Source of the DNA: Corvus cornix cornix
Lineage: Eukaryota; Chordata; Aves; Passeriformes; Corvidae
NCBI RefSeq assembly: GCF_000738735.6
Contig: NC_046333.1
Span: 144,141,597 to 144,205,596, forward strand
Direction of reading: 5' to 3'
DNA length: 64,000 nt
Positions 35,547 to 50,756 of the stretch are shown here, piece after piece. The notes below the pieces were generated by a model. That model searched no databases, had not been told where the DNA came from, and was given only the letters and a program-made list of their open reading frames with translations. The position numbers and the translations under genes are program-made. Numbering within the stretch: the first letter of the stretch is position 1; each line of letters starts with the position of its first letter.

Positions 35547-37068
35547 CACTAATAGTCAGGTTGGCTCACAAAGGCAGTAAAGGCATCTCTAAACAGCACA
35601 GTGTTTCAAGGAGTAATCATTCTTTCATGCTCCTTAAATCAGAAAAAGGACACCAAGGGCCCTTCCTTACAGTCAATATGATACAGGATTCAGTTGTCTG
35701 CAAACTAGAAGGTCAGGAAACTCAAGTGCAGAGCCTGTGGAGCCTCCCCAGTTGAAAACCTATTAATAATAAAATAGATTATTCACTGCTATCAAATATA
35801 ATTACAGGCATCAAACACCCTGGAGCTGGAAGACCATTTATTTAACATACAGAATAGGCAGATGTAGTTGTGTGATGCGCCTCTCTGCAGCATCTCAACA
35901 GAAGGCTTCACATGGCAAAATAAGCTACATTACTAGAGCTATAATAGTGATTACATACAGGGATTTTATGTGGCACAGTATGCTCAAGAAAAAAAATGAC
36001 CATCTAACTTTTGTGTAATTTTAATGCATTTCAATGAGTATTTTATTATCCATCCAGATATTTTATGTCTGCAGCTTCAGGTCCAGGAACTGAACTATTC
36101 TGCAAGCCATTTCTAATGATTTCTTGTATACTCAGTGAGTGAATCACACAAGCACCTGGACTGTGATTGGCCGTTTCTTAATCTGGAAGTTAAGCTACAG
36201 CTACAGCCCAGTGCCTGGGTCCAAACACAGTGATCAATGGATTTAACTGAAAGATTGCTACTGACAGATTTGAGGCAGACCTTTTGTGTTGGAAGAGTAT
36301 CTCCTTAGTTAAACTACAGTACCAACACAGATGGAAAACACATGGTTCAAAGGATGTGTCTATTTCTGTCAAATACTTTATTTGACTGGCTCAGTTTTAG
36401 GTCTTGGCATCCTTGCCACCTACACTAAACATACATTACTTCATCATTGAATAAACTAACTTGTTCCTTCCAGAAGAAATCTTGTGTGTAGTGAAAAGTT
36501 CAATCCCAGCACTACTCTTCAGATGTGAGGAGGACAAGAACTGGTAAGATTTGACCCCTTTCAATTTGCAAATACCTCCTATCTCTGTTTACAAGAGGAA
36601 AGCATATAGGTATAGAGGTATATCTATTTCTTGCCCCACTAATGTCACCTTTTGGCTCATTCTTGCCTTGAGGATGTGTTCACAACCAAAGTGTGCTCAG
36701 ACTGTGCCCTGGTCTCGGGGGCAGGCAGGGGAAGGACAGACTCAGATGAAAGTGCCCGGGATCCCCTTGGTGAGGCATAGGTTACCCAGGCCTCATTAAA
36801 CTGCCAGGCCTCCTTCCTGTGCTTCCGTTCTCATTGTCGCTGCTCTCCAAGATATAGATATACAAAAAGCTTGACAAGCAGCACAGAAAGGCAGAAAACA
36901 CATATGACAGCTTAATGGCTTTGAGAAAAAAACCATGCCAGTGTTTATATTTGCAGAAGCAAGGCAGCGTGTCTTTAAATGACATAATGGGCTTCATTTG
37001 TTAGGGCATTTGATTAAAGGTCTCCCATAATTTGTAACTAACAAAAGCTTCATCAGGCACTGAAGAAA
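35547..37068. other. Unassigned non-coding sequence
   Basis: About 1.5 kb with nothing recognised. The DNA is locally less AT-rich around 36690-36840. Confidence 0.5.
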
Positions 37069-37097
37069 ATTATTATTATTATTATTATTATTATTAT
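37069..37097. repeat. (ATT)n microsatellite
   Basis: About nine uninterrupted ATT units. Likely polymorphic. Confidence 0.95.
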
Positions 37098-39641
37098 GTA
37101 TTTATACGGCAGTCAGTCCTAAGATTTCCACACAAGGAGTGACAGCTACACAAGAAGTAAAAAGAATAAAATAAAACAACTTTAATAGCAAACATCTGAA
37201 TGTCCGAGTCACAAATAAAATCGAGGAAATTCCCTTCATTTCTTCTGCCAGTTGCCACCCTTATGCACATATCTGAATATATGTATTAAAATATATGTAT
37301 CAAAGTTCCACCATCACTGAGAATAAGAGTAGAACCTTTTTTCAGGATTACCTTGTTTGCCTGAAATACATGTGTATTGTTGTGATCGTTGACTATTTCC
37401 AAAGCTAAAACTTCTAGCTAAACTAAAGGGTAAATGTGGGACACAAAGAAGTACAGGATATCTAACTATTAATTTCATATGAACTTTATGAAGTCTTGCA
37501 GAAAACCATTATCAGTTCCTTTAGAAGTTTTAAGTATTAAAAATCATAAAAGCTAAAATAAAATCTGACCTTTTTTGGAAAAGACCTCATGTAACAATAT
37601 TAACATCATACTTTTTTTTCATTTTGACTTATACAGTCAATTTTTCCCTACACCTCTTTGTAGCAGCTGGCAGATGTCCTTGTGCTGTGGTTTTTTTCCA
37701 TCAGTTTTATTTTTTCTGCTTCCTATGGGTTTTTAGGAACTGCAGCATGCAGGGATGATGCAATGACTATGACAACTACACTAATATAAGCAAACAATAG
37801 TACAGGGCATTGAAAAAGAAAGGATATTTTTAGGGATCTAAAAAGGCTGAAACCACTGCTAAGCGTTCAAGCTAAAGGCATTCCATAAGTGTAGTAAGAG
37901 AGCAGCTAAAAGTTTGGCTTTCATCAGCAGAACTTATAGGAGCCCAAAGCAAGGTGGATGAAATGGCAACTAAAGAAAGAAATCAGAAATTTTAGGTTGT
38001 GATATTCTCCAAGAATTTTAAAGCCAGTGAACAGATTAGGACATTCCATTTCCTCAGAATCTTAGACATATTTGTCCTGAGGTCAGAAACTGTGTGAATA
38101 AACATATATATCCTTCAAGGGCAATAAAATTTAAAAATACAGGTCTTTTGCTGACAACAATAGTGCTACTGACTCCAGCAGGCTCACTCTGAGCTACGTG
38201 GGCAGAGGATTTGGGCCAAATTTAGGGTAATTTTGAATTAAAATATATTAATTCAACTATCAAAATGTCCAGAGAAAAACAGAAAGAGAAGTGGTATGAG
38301 AAATGGAGAAAGAAGTGAACATGAAGAAGTTCCTGCAGGAGACCGAGGAGACAATACAGCACCAGGAACAGGGGACTGGGTGAGGCAATTAGTACATGGT
38401 TGGAAAACTAGAAACAGGACCAAGCTTTGTAATCCCACCTGTTGTGATGGATTACATTTCTGGTCCCACTTTCTTTCATCTCCACTTTGAATCATTCTAC
38501 ATTCAAGAAAAGACTGATGAAGTCCAAGTCAGGTTCATCTCAAATACACACAGAGATCCCTTGACATCCTCAACAGAATTATTCAATACAGAATGAGCTT
38601 CCTACCTCAAAGTTGTGCAACTATACCAGTGAAGGAAACAACACGGATGAGAGAGTCCAAATTGCATCTGTTTCACTAAGTATGAAAGGCAGGAGAAGAT
38701 TAAAAGCAAGTAAGGAGGGTGTTTATCTAAAGATATGGGCAGGAGGTGAACGGACTGAGTAAAATTAGAGAAGAACTCCTAACCCATGATGTAGACAACA
38801 TCAAGATCTTCAAAAGAAAACAGTGAAGGAAAATCTGAGGTAAGCTGGAGCTGTAACAGAGTGGGAAGAATAGAAGGAACTGCTATAGGAAGTCACTGTA
38901 CAGAGGCTGCACCCTGTGTAACAGGAGCCAGTGGGAGTTGATGGATTGCCACTTCACAGCCACTGAGAAAGAGGATATCTGGAGTCTAGCATCAGAAAAA
39001 AATATTGAACTGAATCTCTATGCCTGTGATAGGTACATATTTGGAAGGATGAGACCAAGAGCAGGGGCACATCCAGTGTTAGCTGTATTGGGTTGTACAG
39101 AGAAAACAAGGTCTTGGCTTCCAAGGCATCAACATTCAAAAAATTAATACAATACAATTATTACAAAACAGTAATTGAAAGCCCAAGAGAGTTATCTCTT
39201 TTACATAATGTGTCTGTTTTCTGGTGAATTCTTTAGAAAGATTTGCTTAATTAGCAGTAAGAAATAAATATTCAAGGAGACAACAAAATGTGTTCTTAGA
39301 GAATTAGTCTGATTAATTACATTAACAATCTGTTTCTTTTAGTCCATGCTTTTGAAAAATTGTATTTTTGATGAAGAATTGTGCTCTGCTGTTGAGTGTG
39401 GAAAAAGAGGTCTAATAGAAACAATCCATAAGCTGCATGTTTATGCAAATATACTGGTTGCATATGTACACACATATGGTTCATTGTCATTTCACTGAAG
39501 TTGTTGGTTTTACTCTGTGAATCAGAGTCCCTGAAATCATCATGTAGCTGCTGAGACTCAGAATAAAATGGAGACAAGTTTTTCAGAAACATAACAATGA
39601 AATATATCATATGTAAGAAATAAGACAGTACAGTTTGTTTG

Positions 39642-39645
<4 letters not shown>
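37098..39645. other. Unassigned non-coding sequence
   Basis: About 2.5 kb. 38270-39130 is purine-rich on the plus strand, as is 28000-30120. No gene or repeat recognised. Confidence 0.5.

Positions 39646-39682
<37 letters not shown>
39646..39682. repeat. (AT)n microsatellite
   Basis: About 18 AT units with one phase change at 39660/39661. It produces a YIYIYI run in the minus-strand frame 39607-39882, which is therefore not a real protein. Confidence 0.95.
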
Positions 39683-39688
<6 letters not shown>

Positions 39689-42600
39689 AGTCTAGCTACT
39701 GAAAAATTGAGAAAAACTTTTAGAAACTTTGTTGAATGAGAGTCTTTAATAAAGCAATTTTTATGTGCATCACTTGATACTGAAACTTTTTGATCAATGG
39801 GAGGAAATATTGCCTGTGTTGTGCACAGCCCAGAGCTCTTACCCAGACACTCCCATGCTGCTCCAGCTGGGAGCAGAGGCATGTGCAGGCGCAGGGCTCA
39901 AGGTTTGTGGGCTCAGAGTAAAGGTAAAAGCCCAGCTGTTCTGCTTGGCACTTACTCCAGAGGATTCCTGGGAAATCTGCCAGGTTTATGCTTAGGCGGC
40001 ACAGACTTTTCCATAGAGACTGTGGGGAAAAACCAGCCCTCTCTGGGTAAAACACAGACAAACCCACCAGGGAATCCTGAGGGTGAAAACTCAGAGATTT
40101 TGCATCATTTTCCTTACAGGAGAGGTGGTTCAAGGCTCATTCTATATTCCATTAATAAAATAAAAATGCTGTTGTTGGGTTTTTTTTAAATAATCCTTTT
40201 AGTTTTTATGAATGTGCACTTCTAATGAAAAGTTTGAAGTAACATCTTTTTACTCTAGAGAATCCCTGGAAACGGCTTGGCATTAGTAGGGCTAGGAAGA
40301 TTTACCAGGAGAATAAAGAGCCTGGGTTAGATAATGATGTATTGTACCAGGAGCCCACGATAGGCTCTGCTTCCCAGGTTAGGAGCTAACAGATGTGCTG
40401 TGTGCCCCTTCCAGCCTGCAGCATTCCCTTCGCATGGGAACCAAATTTTGGAAGGGTGATGATTGCGAATATCCGTGGCTCATCGCAACACAAAGCCTTG
40501 AAAAATGCTTTTTTTTATCCAGGATCTGGAAAGTTTTCCCAACTCCTGCTGTGCAGACAAAACCTCCAGCAGCTACTGGCTCAGGCACAGAGGCCCCACA
40601 TCGTTGCATGTGTTCCCAAGGTGGATTTCCTTTTGTCTACCCTACACCTTCAAGGTGCCTATGTCAAAGCTTCCAGTGTAAACATTCCAAGCACACACAA
40701 GCACATCCCCACATACACACCTGCAGATATCTCTCATGCCTTCTTTTCATGAATATTTCTGTGAATGAAACCTCACTGCAGCAAACATTCGCAGAAAGAA
40801 AACAGAAGCAGTCATAGACACTGTCTGAGTGAACTTTCTGATGCTGAAGAAAACTTTAATGAGAACTGTTCATCTCTTTATGCTAAGGTCCTTTGAATCT
40901 ATAGGAGATTACTTCATACATGGACTGCCAAATTTGGCCCATAACTCTCTGTCCAGAAGTTCCAGATTAATCCAAAACTCTAAACCAAATTATTTTAGCC
41001 TATTTCATTAAATTTTCTAAAGATGTCACTTTGCAGAAGAAGAAAAAAGTCTTTGAAGAGGTACTGCCTGAAAGGTTAAAATTTACATAAGTCTAGCATT
41101 ATTATCATTATTAATACCTACAACATATCCCTCACAAGCCTCAAGGGGCTTCAAAAAATTAAATTATACCGATTTTCCAGGAAGTGGTAAAAGTCCTGTC
41201 ACCTACATGATCTGAAAAAAGATTTTTCAAATCCCTTAGAAACATTCAGATGGAACCATTTTTGCCCTACCACAAGCACAGAGAAGAAGAATTCATCTTT
41301 TTTATTGACCTTCAGCTTCTCTGTCTCTGCTTTGGAGAGTCCCAAGTTAACTGTACTCATCCCTGTTCCCTTTTTCTCATCCTCCTCTCAGAGATGACAT
41401 TCTAGCTAAGCTGCTTTGGGTGAGGACATTAATGGTGCACAGTCTGGTGTCCTACTTCCTAGGAACAGGTCAAGCATGGACTTGCTGAAGGTGTTCTGCT
41501 CCACTCGGTGTCTCATGGCATCTGATAGGCATTCTTTGACCTCTTAGTTTTCCCCATCTTCTCATTTTCAGAAAGGTGGTTGAGGACAGATTTTCGTTTT
41601 GTTTTCATGATTAGATTTTTAAAAATATATCATTTCCTGATGTCTAAATTCTGAATTTAGTTAGATTTTTGATTCAGTATAATGCTGCTAAAAGAGATCA
41701 GTCTGAAAGGGATCACCAGCAGGATCATTCTGTGAATGAAGGTAGAAAAACCCTGTGGGAGATCAGAAGGGTCTGGTTTCTTTGACTAAATAAATACCTT
41801 AAATGCAATGTTGAAAGCTATCCATGGTATCACACAAACCTATCAGTTAGCTGAGCTGAACTCTCTGTGGAACCAACAAACATGTTTAACCAAATTGTAG
41901 TTTATGCAAATCACTTTACATAGCTTTGAACTTAACTCCCATTTATTCCTTACCCTGGTTTACAAGGAATTTTCTTTCTCTCCTTAATTATTTGCTTTTG
42001 TTTGGTTTTATTCCGTATCATGGCATGATCTCTGCTGTAGGAGGGGCAAGTTCCACATCAGACAGCTGTTCCAACCAAAAAAAAAACCTAACCTAGATAA
42101 ACAAGTCTGTAATCTGGACGCATATGAAAGTTCTCCAGACAAGGTCTGCTCCTTGCTTGGGGTTCATTTTGCTTTCTGGTTCTCATATATAGAGGCCTGC
42201 TTGGGAAAATCAGACAGACTGTGTCTGCTTTGAATTTATCAGGCGAACACACACACAGAAAACAAGAGTGTTTAGACTCTGGGCTGCTGGTGAATGCTCA
42301 GAATTCCCCACTGTCCCAATGACCGTAGAGCTAGTTGGCACATCTTCAATAAAAAATTACATCAGTGATGCTCTGGAAACTCAATTGAGGCATAGGAATG
42401 ACAAGAAAATAAGCAAATACACAGTGAAAGCTTTGGCAAAAATTCTCTACTTCATTTCAAATGTAATAGCATTCCTGGTCTCTAATTTCTATTTTATTTT
42501 TAGTGACAAATGAATTACTAATACAGCTCCTCATAATCTATTTCTTTCCATTTCTCAGACACTTTTGGGGAGTGGTATAATTTTAGACTGTAAAAATATA

Positions 42601-45600
42601 CGCCATCTGGTTTATATATAATTAAGCCACTCATACTCACATTTTTTGGATGTAAAACCATGCTTTAGACAACTGGAGAAAGGCTGTGAGAAGCTATGCT
42701 ATGTTGAGAGCAAAGCTGACTCCACTTTGTTGCCTCTCTAGGTATGGCCCCCAGCTGGCCTTGGCTTTGGTTCACCTGTAGTGTCACCTTGCACGAGAGA
42801 TGACACAGAGTCAGAAGGGACATCCACACTGCCCATAGAAATCACTGTGGTGTTAACACAGGCACTTAAAGAAGCCCCCTTTTTTTTGGCTACCAGCCAA
42901 TGTATAAGATTAAGCATTTGAGAAGAAGTGGTGATTTTATTATTCCCTAAGTTCTCCAAAGCAGAGGAAAGGTAGTACTGTCCTGATTTGTTTCTGCCCC
43001 ATCAGTTCATGATCAGCAAACTGGTCAGTATGACCATCAGGTCCGTAAGTCCAGTATCTGGGATTGGTAAGAATTGTGACATACAGGATAAAATGGGGAA
43101 TTTGGAAGAGCCACCTGCCCAGGTTTTTTCTCCTGCCTACCTCTATTTGCTTAGTTCAGTGTGAAAGTCCTTCTTGCTTATGGGTGACAGTGCAGCCGTG
43201 TCCTGTATTGGTTTGGATTTACATCTCTGCCTCAGCATCCCCCTGAACTGCAGTGGGAGTCATTCACTGAGTAAAGTGTCCATTGCCTAAATGTGTTTTT
43301 CTGAACACCTGGAAGAGAATGATCCCAAAGAAATTTGCTTTTCCTCAGCAGATACCCAAATGATGTTCCTTGCTGTGCTACTGTCAGTAAAAAAGGACAA
43401 AGCTGTTAAGTTTGGATCTTGTTGCCATTTTGATCCCAGAGATTACTGCAAGCAAGTGAACAAGGCAGGAACAAGCAGCACAGTCAAAACAGTGAAAAAT
43501 GCACTGAGTGTTAGAAGTTAACGAAATACAGTTGGCTGCCACTGACATTGGGCAAACACAGGCTGAAGGCTTTCAGCACAGCAACACTATATTTGCTTTA
43601 AATGGGTTTACTGCAATAATTGAAACACAATACGCAATTAAAGCATATTTACTGCTTCCTCTTGAAACTTGTGAAGTTGATGAGGAGCACATTCATTCAG
43701 CAAATCTATCTTGCTCTGTTTGCATTGCTAGCTGGGCTGGCAGAGACACAGATGGGAAAATTGCTCTGAAGAAAACAGCTCTGCCACTGAGAAATGTATA
43801 TTCCATCATCCTAAAATGCCAACTAGTGCAATCATCAGAACAAGATCCAATGAAACATCACACTGATCCTGGCTTCACACAGGTTTGTACATCTGCTGCC
43901 AATCTGTTGTCCATTTATGCCCTGTTTATGGCCCAAGGGAGCAATTTCTGTGTGCAGGCTTTACTCTCAAGACAACTGCTTTGGAGAATGGCACTCTAAG
44001 GGTGCACGTTACCTGACATGGGATTTTTTATCTTATATTCTGCTCAGAAACAATATAATTCAAGGCACTGGAAAGATAGCTACTGACATTAATGTGCATT
44101 AGATCAAATCCTAGCCAGTCTCCATACTGCCTAGATGGTGGTAAATAATGGGAAGGATCCTGACACTGTTTTTTGAATTTGTAATACTCTGTTTTCACAT
44201 TCTCTCCTGCCTTTGAGTCTTTATTTCCAGTCAGCAATCATGCACTTCATCTTAATAGCTGGAATGTATTTAAAAAGTTGACATGGAGTTGGAATGTTCA
44301 CACCTGCTGAGACTGTGCCCAAGGTGATTTCTGTGGACATTTGTGACAGATCCCTGACCATTACAGGCACACAATCCTTTCCTAATCAGGAACAGGCACA
44401 CTTGTCATTTTTCCAACTAGCAATAATCAATAAGGGAGACAATCCAGAAAATTTAGAGCTGCTCATGGCTCCAGAGATATATGAAGTCTGAAAAAGAGAG
44501 ACTTCTTGGTTAGTACAGTACTTCCTGTTGTGCCTCTCTCTAGCACTATTTTTGAGGAACCTGGAAAAGATCTTTGTGGAACAACAGAGTCCGGGAACTT
44601 ATTTCTGACATGTCCATCCCATGGACCTCCCAGGCCCCAATCACCACCAAGTACAGGAGCTGATGTGAGAAGGCAGCACAGAACATTTAACGTCCAATGC
44701 CACCATGTGTCTGACAGATGGGGTGTCAAAAACTCCTCCCTAGTGGAAGATTCCCAAACATTAAATTCTTGGATGATGGATTTATTTATTTCACTGCTTC
44801 CCATCATTGTCTTCAGTCAATTACAGACTGAATAATGATTTAATTGACCTCTGAACTAGCCAATGTGGCAAGTCCTGCCTCTTATCAAGTTACATTGCAA
44901 CACAAAAGAACAAGGGAAGGTCATGTCCACACTGCTGGACAACTTGGATGAAGAGACACATCCATAAGTTCTACAGTCTTAGGGACAAGTTCAGTTACGC
45001 AACATCTCCTCTAAGCACAGCCCCACCAGTTGCTAAGTAAAATCAACAGCAGATAAAACATTTACATAAACCTATTTCTCCTTCAACTCTTGCACAAAAT
45101 TCCTCCCACTGCAACACTAGACTAAGCACTAACAATGAGTATCATTAATTAAATTGTCTTTTAATGGCTCAGGAAGTGGACTCTGTAAAAAGGAGGAAAG
45201 GGACAGAAACTTGGATTTAGAGAAAAAGAATTAATTTAGACAAGAAGGATGGATTTCACTTCATTTTAACCATCTGAAAAAAGAGCATCTGGGCTAAGCA
45301 CATTCTTTGTGCTTCGATCAGCCCTTTTCAAACAAAGGAGAGAAGCAGATGCTTACAGAAGATAAAGTTAGATTATCTTACATGAGAAGTGATTTTGAAA
45401 CACTTAAATACGACAAGGACAGAGTATATGAAGAACCATACAGAGATCAAGGAACATTAGTTTTTGCCTTCACAGAAACCCAAACGTGAACAGAATAACT
45501 CCTCAAGACTCCTGCCTTCCTCATGGTCTTGCTTGCTAGAATTCAAAGATGAATCCAGCAGCTGCACATATTACAGGCAGTTCAATGAAAGGTAGAATTC

Positions 45601-48600
45601 ATAAAACACACTTCTTTAATCTAAAGGAACAGCTCACCTAAACACTTATCCCTGGAAGCCAGGAGGATCTCTAAGCAGAACTAAAAAATGGGTATAATGT
45701 GGAAGAAAAGAAACCACAGCATTGTACTATGGTCCAGGAATGGAAAGATCCTTTGGAGTTTGGACCTCACACTGTTAGGACTCATAAAATTGCCTCTGAC
45801 TTACTTGTCTGAGCTTCACATGTTCTCTGGAAAGATCACTTATTCAAGCCTCTCCTGTCAAATGGCGTGATGTTATTTAAAATCAATTAATTCTTGCTAG
45901 AACTTGACTGCATTTTTTACATCACCTGTGAAGCTTTTTGGACACAAGAATGTCACTGACATCATAATCTGTGGCTAATTCATTAAGTGGTGGCCAGAGA
46001 AACATTACTGAATGTGAAATGAAAAATTTAGTTAATAAGGAAGAGGTCAGACTATATGATATGAATTAACAGATCATCAAAAATGCATAGGGATGTGATT
46101 ATTTCAATACTAATGTGCTTTTTATTTGAAAACTGTAATTCTATAGCTATTTGAGAAAAGAAATTATAAGAAGTCTTTGTGCCTGGTGCATCTTCCTGGC
46201 CTTCCTTCCCTTCCTGGGACAGGGAGGTTGAACACACTCTTTATACTCATTTTCCATTAGCACATCTCAGTAGGTAGTTGCTTATTCATAAATACAGCAG
46301 CCTGATGGGGCCAGTGAAACCACTGACTGGCAAAAATGCTGAGAGTATAAGAGCAGACAATTTAAAATATAACTAAGAAGCAGTAGGAGAATGACCAGGA
46401 GTCTGTATTGATGCTGCTATGAGTCTAAAACAGCATTTTCCCTGTATGTAGGAAATACTCTGTTATTTGTTTGGACCCTTTATGCCTTAGCATAAGACCT
46501 TTTGAAGAAGGAAATAAAAAGCATTCCTGCTTACATTAGTAGATCTGCCAGCTTGGAGGCAGAAACAAAGTCAAAAGCTTTCATGTGGTCCAGTCAGTAG
46601 AGGTGGAAACAGGGCTCCATCCTAGGCTGATGTTAGTGTTAAGACAAAAATGTCTCTCATTGATTTTTTTTACAGACTTAGCCTTCTTTTGTGATGTGGA
46701 ACATGACTTTTGAAACAAATTTGAAAAAGAAATAATTCAAGAGAAAGAATTCATGGAAGAGAAGGAATCCAGGCAATAGGATCCTTGGGATAATCCAATT
46801 CTCCCTTTAAAAAAAAAAAAAAAGCCTGACACAAATGTACGTCTTCCTAACTAACAGGGGTGGAAGTTTGTAATCTTCATCCATACCTCAAACTCCATAA
46901 TGGACCTAAAAACTCCTACAAATGACATTGATGCCAAGTCTACTACTCTTTAAAGCATTATGCCATTTACAAAGCAATGTTTTTCAACAAAAAACAATCA
47001 GTTGGAAAACAAATGGGGAAGGGAGTATATTGCACTTCTTTGAAAGGGTCTTTCCAGCATTCCTCACTTTCATTTTCACAGAGGAATTGATCTCATCAGA
47101 GATCAATCAACATCAGAGATGTGGTGAATAACAAAACTCTCCTCGTGTTACCCTATTGAAAGATGAATGCCTAGAGGTAGACATGGAGAGTTAGAACTTG
47201 CAGTTCCTTTTCCAGTTTGGGATGAATTTTGGCTGCATCTCTGTCTGCACCACACCTGGACTCATCTTTCTGTAACTTTTTCACCTTGTCTGCATGTCAT
47301 GAGGCTTCATTCTCCAAGTTTTGCAGGCTCCTTCACCCTATGGAAAAGTGAAGCATTTATATATAGGGACTTTGTTTTCCAGTGGAAATAGCTTGGCAGA
47401 CATATTTTCAAAGACAGCAATGATGCCTGTGCTAAGTTACCATTCTTTATCTTTTACTTGTCCTGTCAGTTTTCTGGCAGACCACAGTAAATCTGAAGCA
47501 TTTGGAGTTGCACAAATTATTTTCCAGGCTGTCCTGTCACAGTTCAGGGCTGGGGCACAGTGAGTAAACAGATGTGATTTGGAACTAGAGCTGTACTGTC
47601 AGACCAGCAACCTGAGCTTTGATGCTCAAAAAATATGCTGTAGGCACTTGCTTTGTGATTTTGTCCTTAAACTGTGTAAGAGCCAAAGCGATAATGCACT
47701 GGTCTGTGAAGATAGTGCTCAAGTGAATAAAAGGACCCCTTTTTACATCAACTGACAAATATGCCGTCTGCAATTACTCTTCTATCCAACTGAAAAAAGA
47801 TGTTTAATCAAATATTCTTCAAGTTTGTTTCAGAAAACTATTTGGCACCTTCAAATGGGCAAGATTGCCATAAATAAAATGGGAATCTGATGCAATGAGA
47901 AACAATTATTTCCTTTCCTAATGGAAGGAGAACATAAAGAAAGTGTTAGGGTTATTTTTTTCATTCACAAAACAGATACTCTCTCTAGGGAGGATCTATA
48001 GATTTTAGGTATAAACAGGCATTGAGTAGATCACTTGTTATTTTTTCTGTTGCCTCTTTGAGGAGTAAATCATTAGAGAATAATAAATTCCAAGTGAATA
48101 TAAAATGACACTACATTGAATACTGGTGATTTTCTGATTTAAGGACTGTCTGTCCTCCCATTTTGGGGCATGCAAAAAAACCCACCACCACCACCAAAAA
48201 GATGGTACACTTACAATTGTGAGTTTTTGCCTTGAAAACAAAACTTCTGGGGAAAAAATTGCATTCCCAAATTGTATCTCCTCTGCTGAACTCCTAGTTC
48301 AGTTCAGCCTTCAAAACAAAATAAAAGACAGTCATTGGGGTGAGTAGCTATCAAGGACTTCTCATTTCAAACCAGCTAGAAGGGAAAAATTGAAATTAGG
48401 AGCATGAAGCTTAAGAGCTGGGCTGCCTCAGAGCCAGGACCCAAGTTTCCCAATGAAAATCAAGAGCAAATCAAGAGCTTTGTCTAAGGTGTGCTCAGCA
48501 ACCCTCCTCTATCTCTCTATCAGCCTCTGCTTCAGGAGGAAATCTGGGAGGCTGTGAAGGCATGGTTCTAAGAAAGAGCCTAGATAGGATGCTAAGTGAC

Positions 48601-50756
48601 TTTCTGGAGGGTTTTGGTACATCTGGATAGACATGTAGATGGTTGAACCTCACTCAATTCAGTTCTCTGGGAAATAATCAGTAGAGCAAAGATATTGCAT
48701 GATCATGTAGGTTGGACATAAGTTTCTACTCTCAACAGCTACATGCTGGACCATCCTTGAGGACCAAGATCTCATGGAAGCAGAGTCTGTGTCCATACTA
48801 TGAAATCCCCGTCCTTGTCATATATGGTGGCTGCATGCAAACAGTCTGCTGGAAATGGCTTCTGACTTGTGCTAATATCCAAATTATGTTGAAGATCTGT
48901 TTTAGAGTTGGCAATTTTGGGTCAAAGGATTCCAGAAGCCATTCTAATGATTTAATAGTAACAACAATAAAGTCCTAATGGCCAGAAAACACCCTTTGGT
49001 AATGAATTTAAAGGTAGGGCCACACACCATGAAAATCAGATTAGCCTGTGCTTTTCAAAACCATAAATCCATGCCACAGTCCTCACCCTTTCTAACCCCA
49101 TGACTTCCGTGGGAGATTTTTCTGCACTCACTCATCTGTAGCCTCTGAAACCTGCTCTGACCATGCTCCAGTGTTCTTGAATTGCTAAGCATCTGCAAGA
49201 AGATAAGAAACAAAAACACTGGGAAGAAAATAGAAAGAAGGGCATGATGCCAGTATAGAAGAGCAAGAATCATGGGACTTTCCTTCAGTAGGGCTTCAGT
49301 CTTTGTTTCACAAGTCAAAAACAGTGAACATGTTATGTTACATGACTTATCCTCATGAAGACAGCGGGGAATGGAATCCTCACCTAGTGAAGGATCGGCC
49401 TCTCTTTTTCTCCTAATTTTGCGTGTTTCAAGTGGCTGTGAGCCAGAGGGCTATACCTGAGTGCTGTCTGATGCTTCCACTCCAGTCTACTTCCAGCACA
49501 ATGACAATAATAATGCACTGTACACCAGACATCACAGCAGAGGGTTCCATCAAAAGGCTAAAACACACACATGGTGACAAAATACTTCTGATATCTTTCT
49601 ACCAACATTCAAAATAATCTGGATCATTTCATGCATTTAAGGAAAGTTACAGAAGCCTTACTCAATGTCCTTTATGTTTTCCTACTGTTTTTTTCTCCCA
49701 TTGGTTGATAGAGTTCATCCGTGTTTCTGTAAATTCAGTGCTGCTTTAAGAATGAGGTTTCATACACTTATTAACTAAGGAGGTTTTTACAAAATCCTGA
49801 AGGTTTCTCCTTCCAAAGAAAAAAAATCATGTAACTGATGGAGAAAGAAAATGAAATATAGAAAAATACCCACTCTGGGTATATCTAGAACTAGTCCTTT
49901 TCCTAACAGCTTGAGGTCAAGCTAAGAAAATGCGTTTGTAAAAGCCAGCTGCTCAGCTGGTACACACTGCTGCAGCTTGGTTAACGTAGGCAGACCTGCA
50001 TCGGAGCTAACAGAACCACTGACCTACCCCACTTTGACTGATGAGTGGGCTTATTTCTTAATAAAATCTGGAAATATTGATAACCTTGGAATAGGATGTA
50101 ACTATTAATGTGCATATTCTAGTGTTTGCTTATCTGGCTTTCTGAAGTAGTACAAGTACTGTGCCTCTCATTACATACTGGCACTTCTAATGTACCTAGA
50201 ACAGAAATCCCTACAAATATGTGCACATTAGTAACATATTTAACATGCAAAATTATGGTTATAGATAGAGACTTAGCAATTTGACCCCTATATGTAGCAT
50301 GAAAAAAGGTCCTGGTAAGACCCCAAAATACAATGTCATCAATTTTGTGTTGTTTATAATGTTACAAGTAACACCATTACTCCCTTGCAGGTCATTACTA
50401 TTTGGGAATTTCCTCCTCTGAAAACCCCCATTAGTAAAGGGAGGCTAAAATGAACCAGGTTTTTCTTTGCCCTGTGATCTGCAGAGGCATTTCAGTAGAG
50501 CACAACTGTGCTGAGGCTGATGTAACCCAGAGAGCTTGCTGTGAGTGAGGACAGACACTGCAGAACATGCTTTGGCCAGAAATGAGCTTAAGTTAAGTTT
50601 TGCCACATTTTGGGCAGGTTGGGAGTGTTGCTAGTTATGTTTCCAAGAAATGGTAATTATGGAAAAAGTTCTTTTGCATGTGAGGTTCCAGGGCCTGATT
50701 ACCACGAAGCAAGAGTGTGCTGAGGAATGTGTCCCTGTGCCTCTCTGCAGGTAAGT
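39683..50756. other. Unassigned, repeat-poor non-coding sequence
   Basis: About 11 kb without a recognisable interspersed repeat. 39800-40130 and 40380-40620 are less AT-rich and open on both strands (137 residues minus, 130-140 residues plus), which argues against any one frame being real. The longest open frame of the window, 164 codons opening with GTG at 43508-43999 (plus), has no ATG near its start, no family resemblance and no convincing splice signals. 46809-46823 is a 15-base A run. The rest shows nothing. Confidence 0.45.
46809..46823. repeat. Poly-A run
   Basis: Fifteen A in a row; no retrocopy recognised upstream. Confidence 0.88.

Noticed and set aside
39607..40189. Minus 137-residue and plus 130-residue frames
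   Set aside because: They overlap on opposite strands; the neighbouring minus frame 39607-39882 translates an AT microsatellite; no domain is visible.
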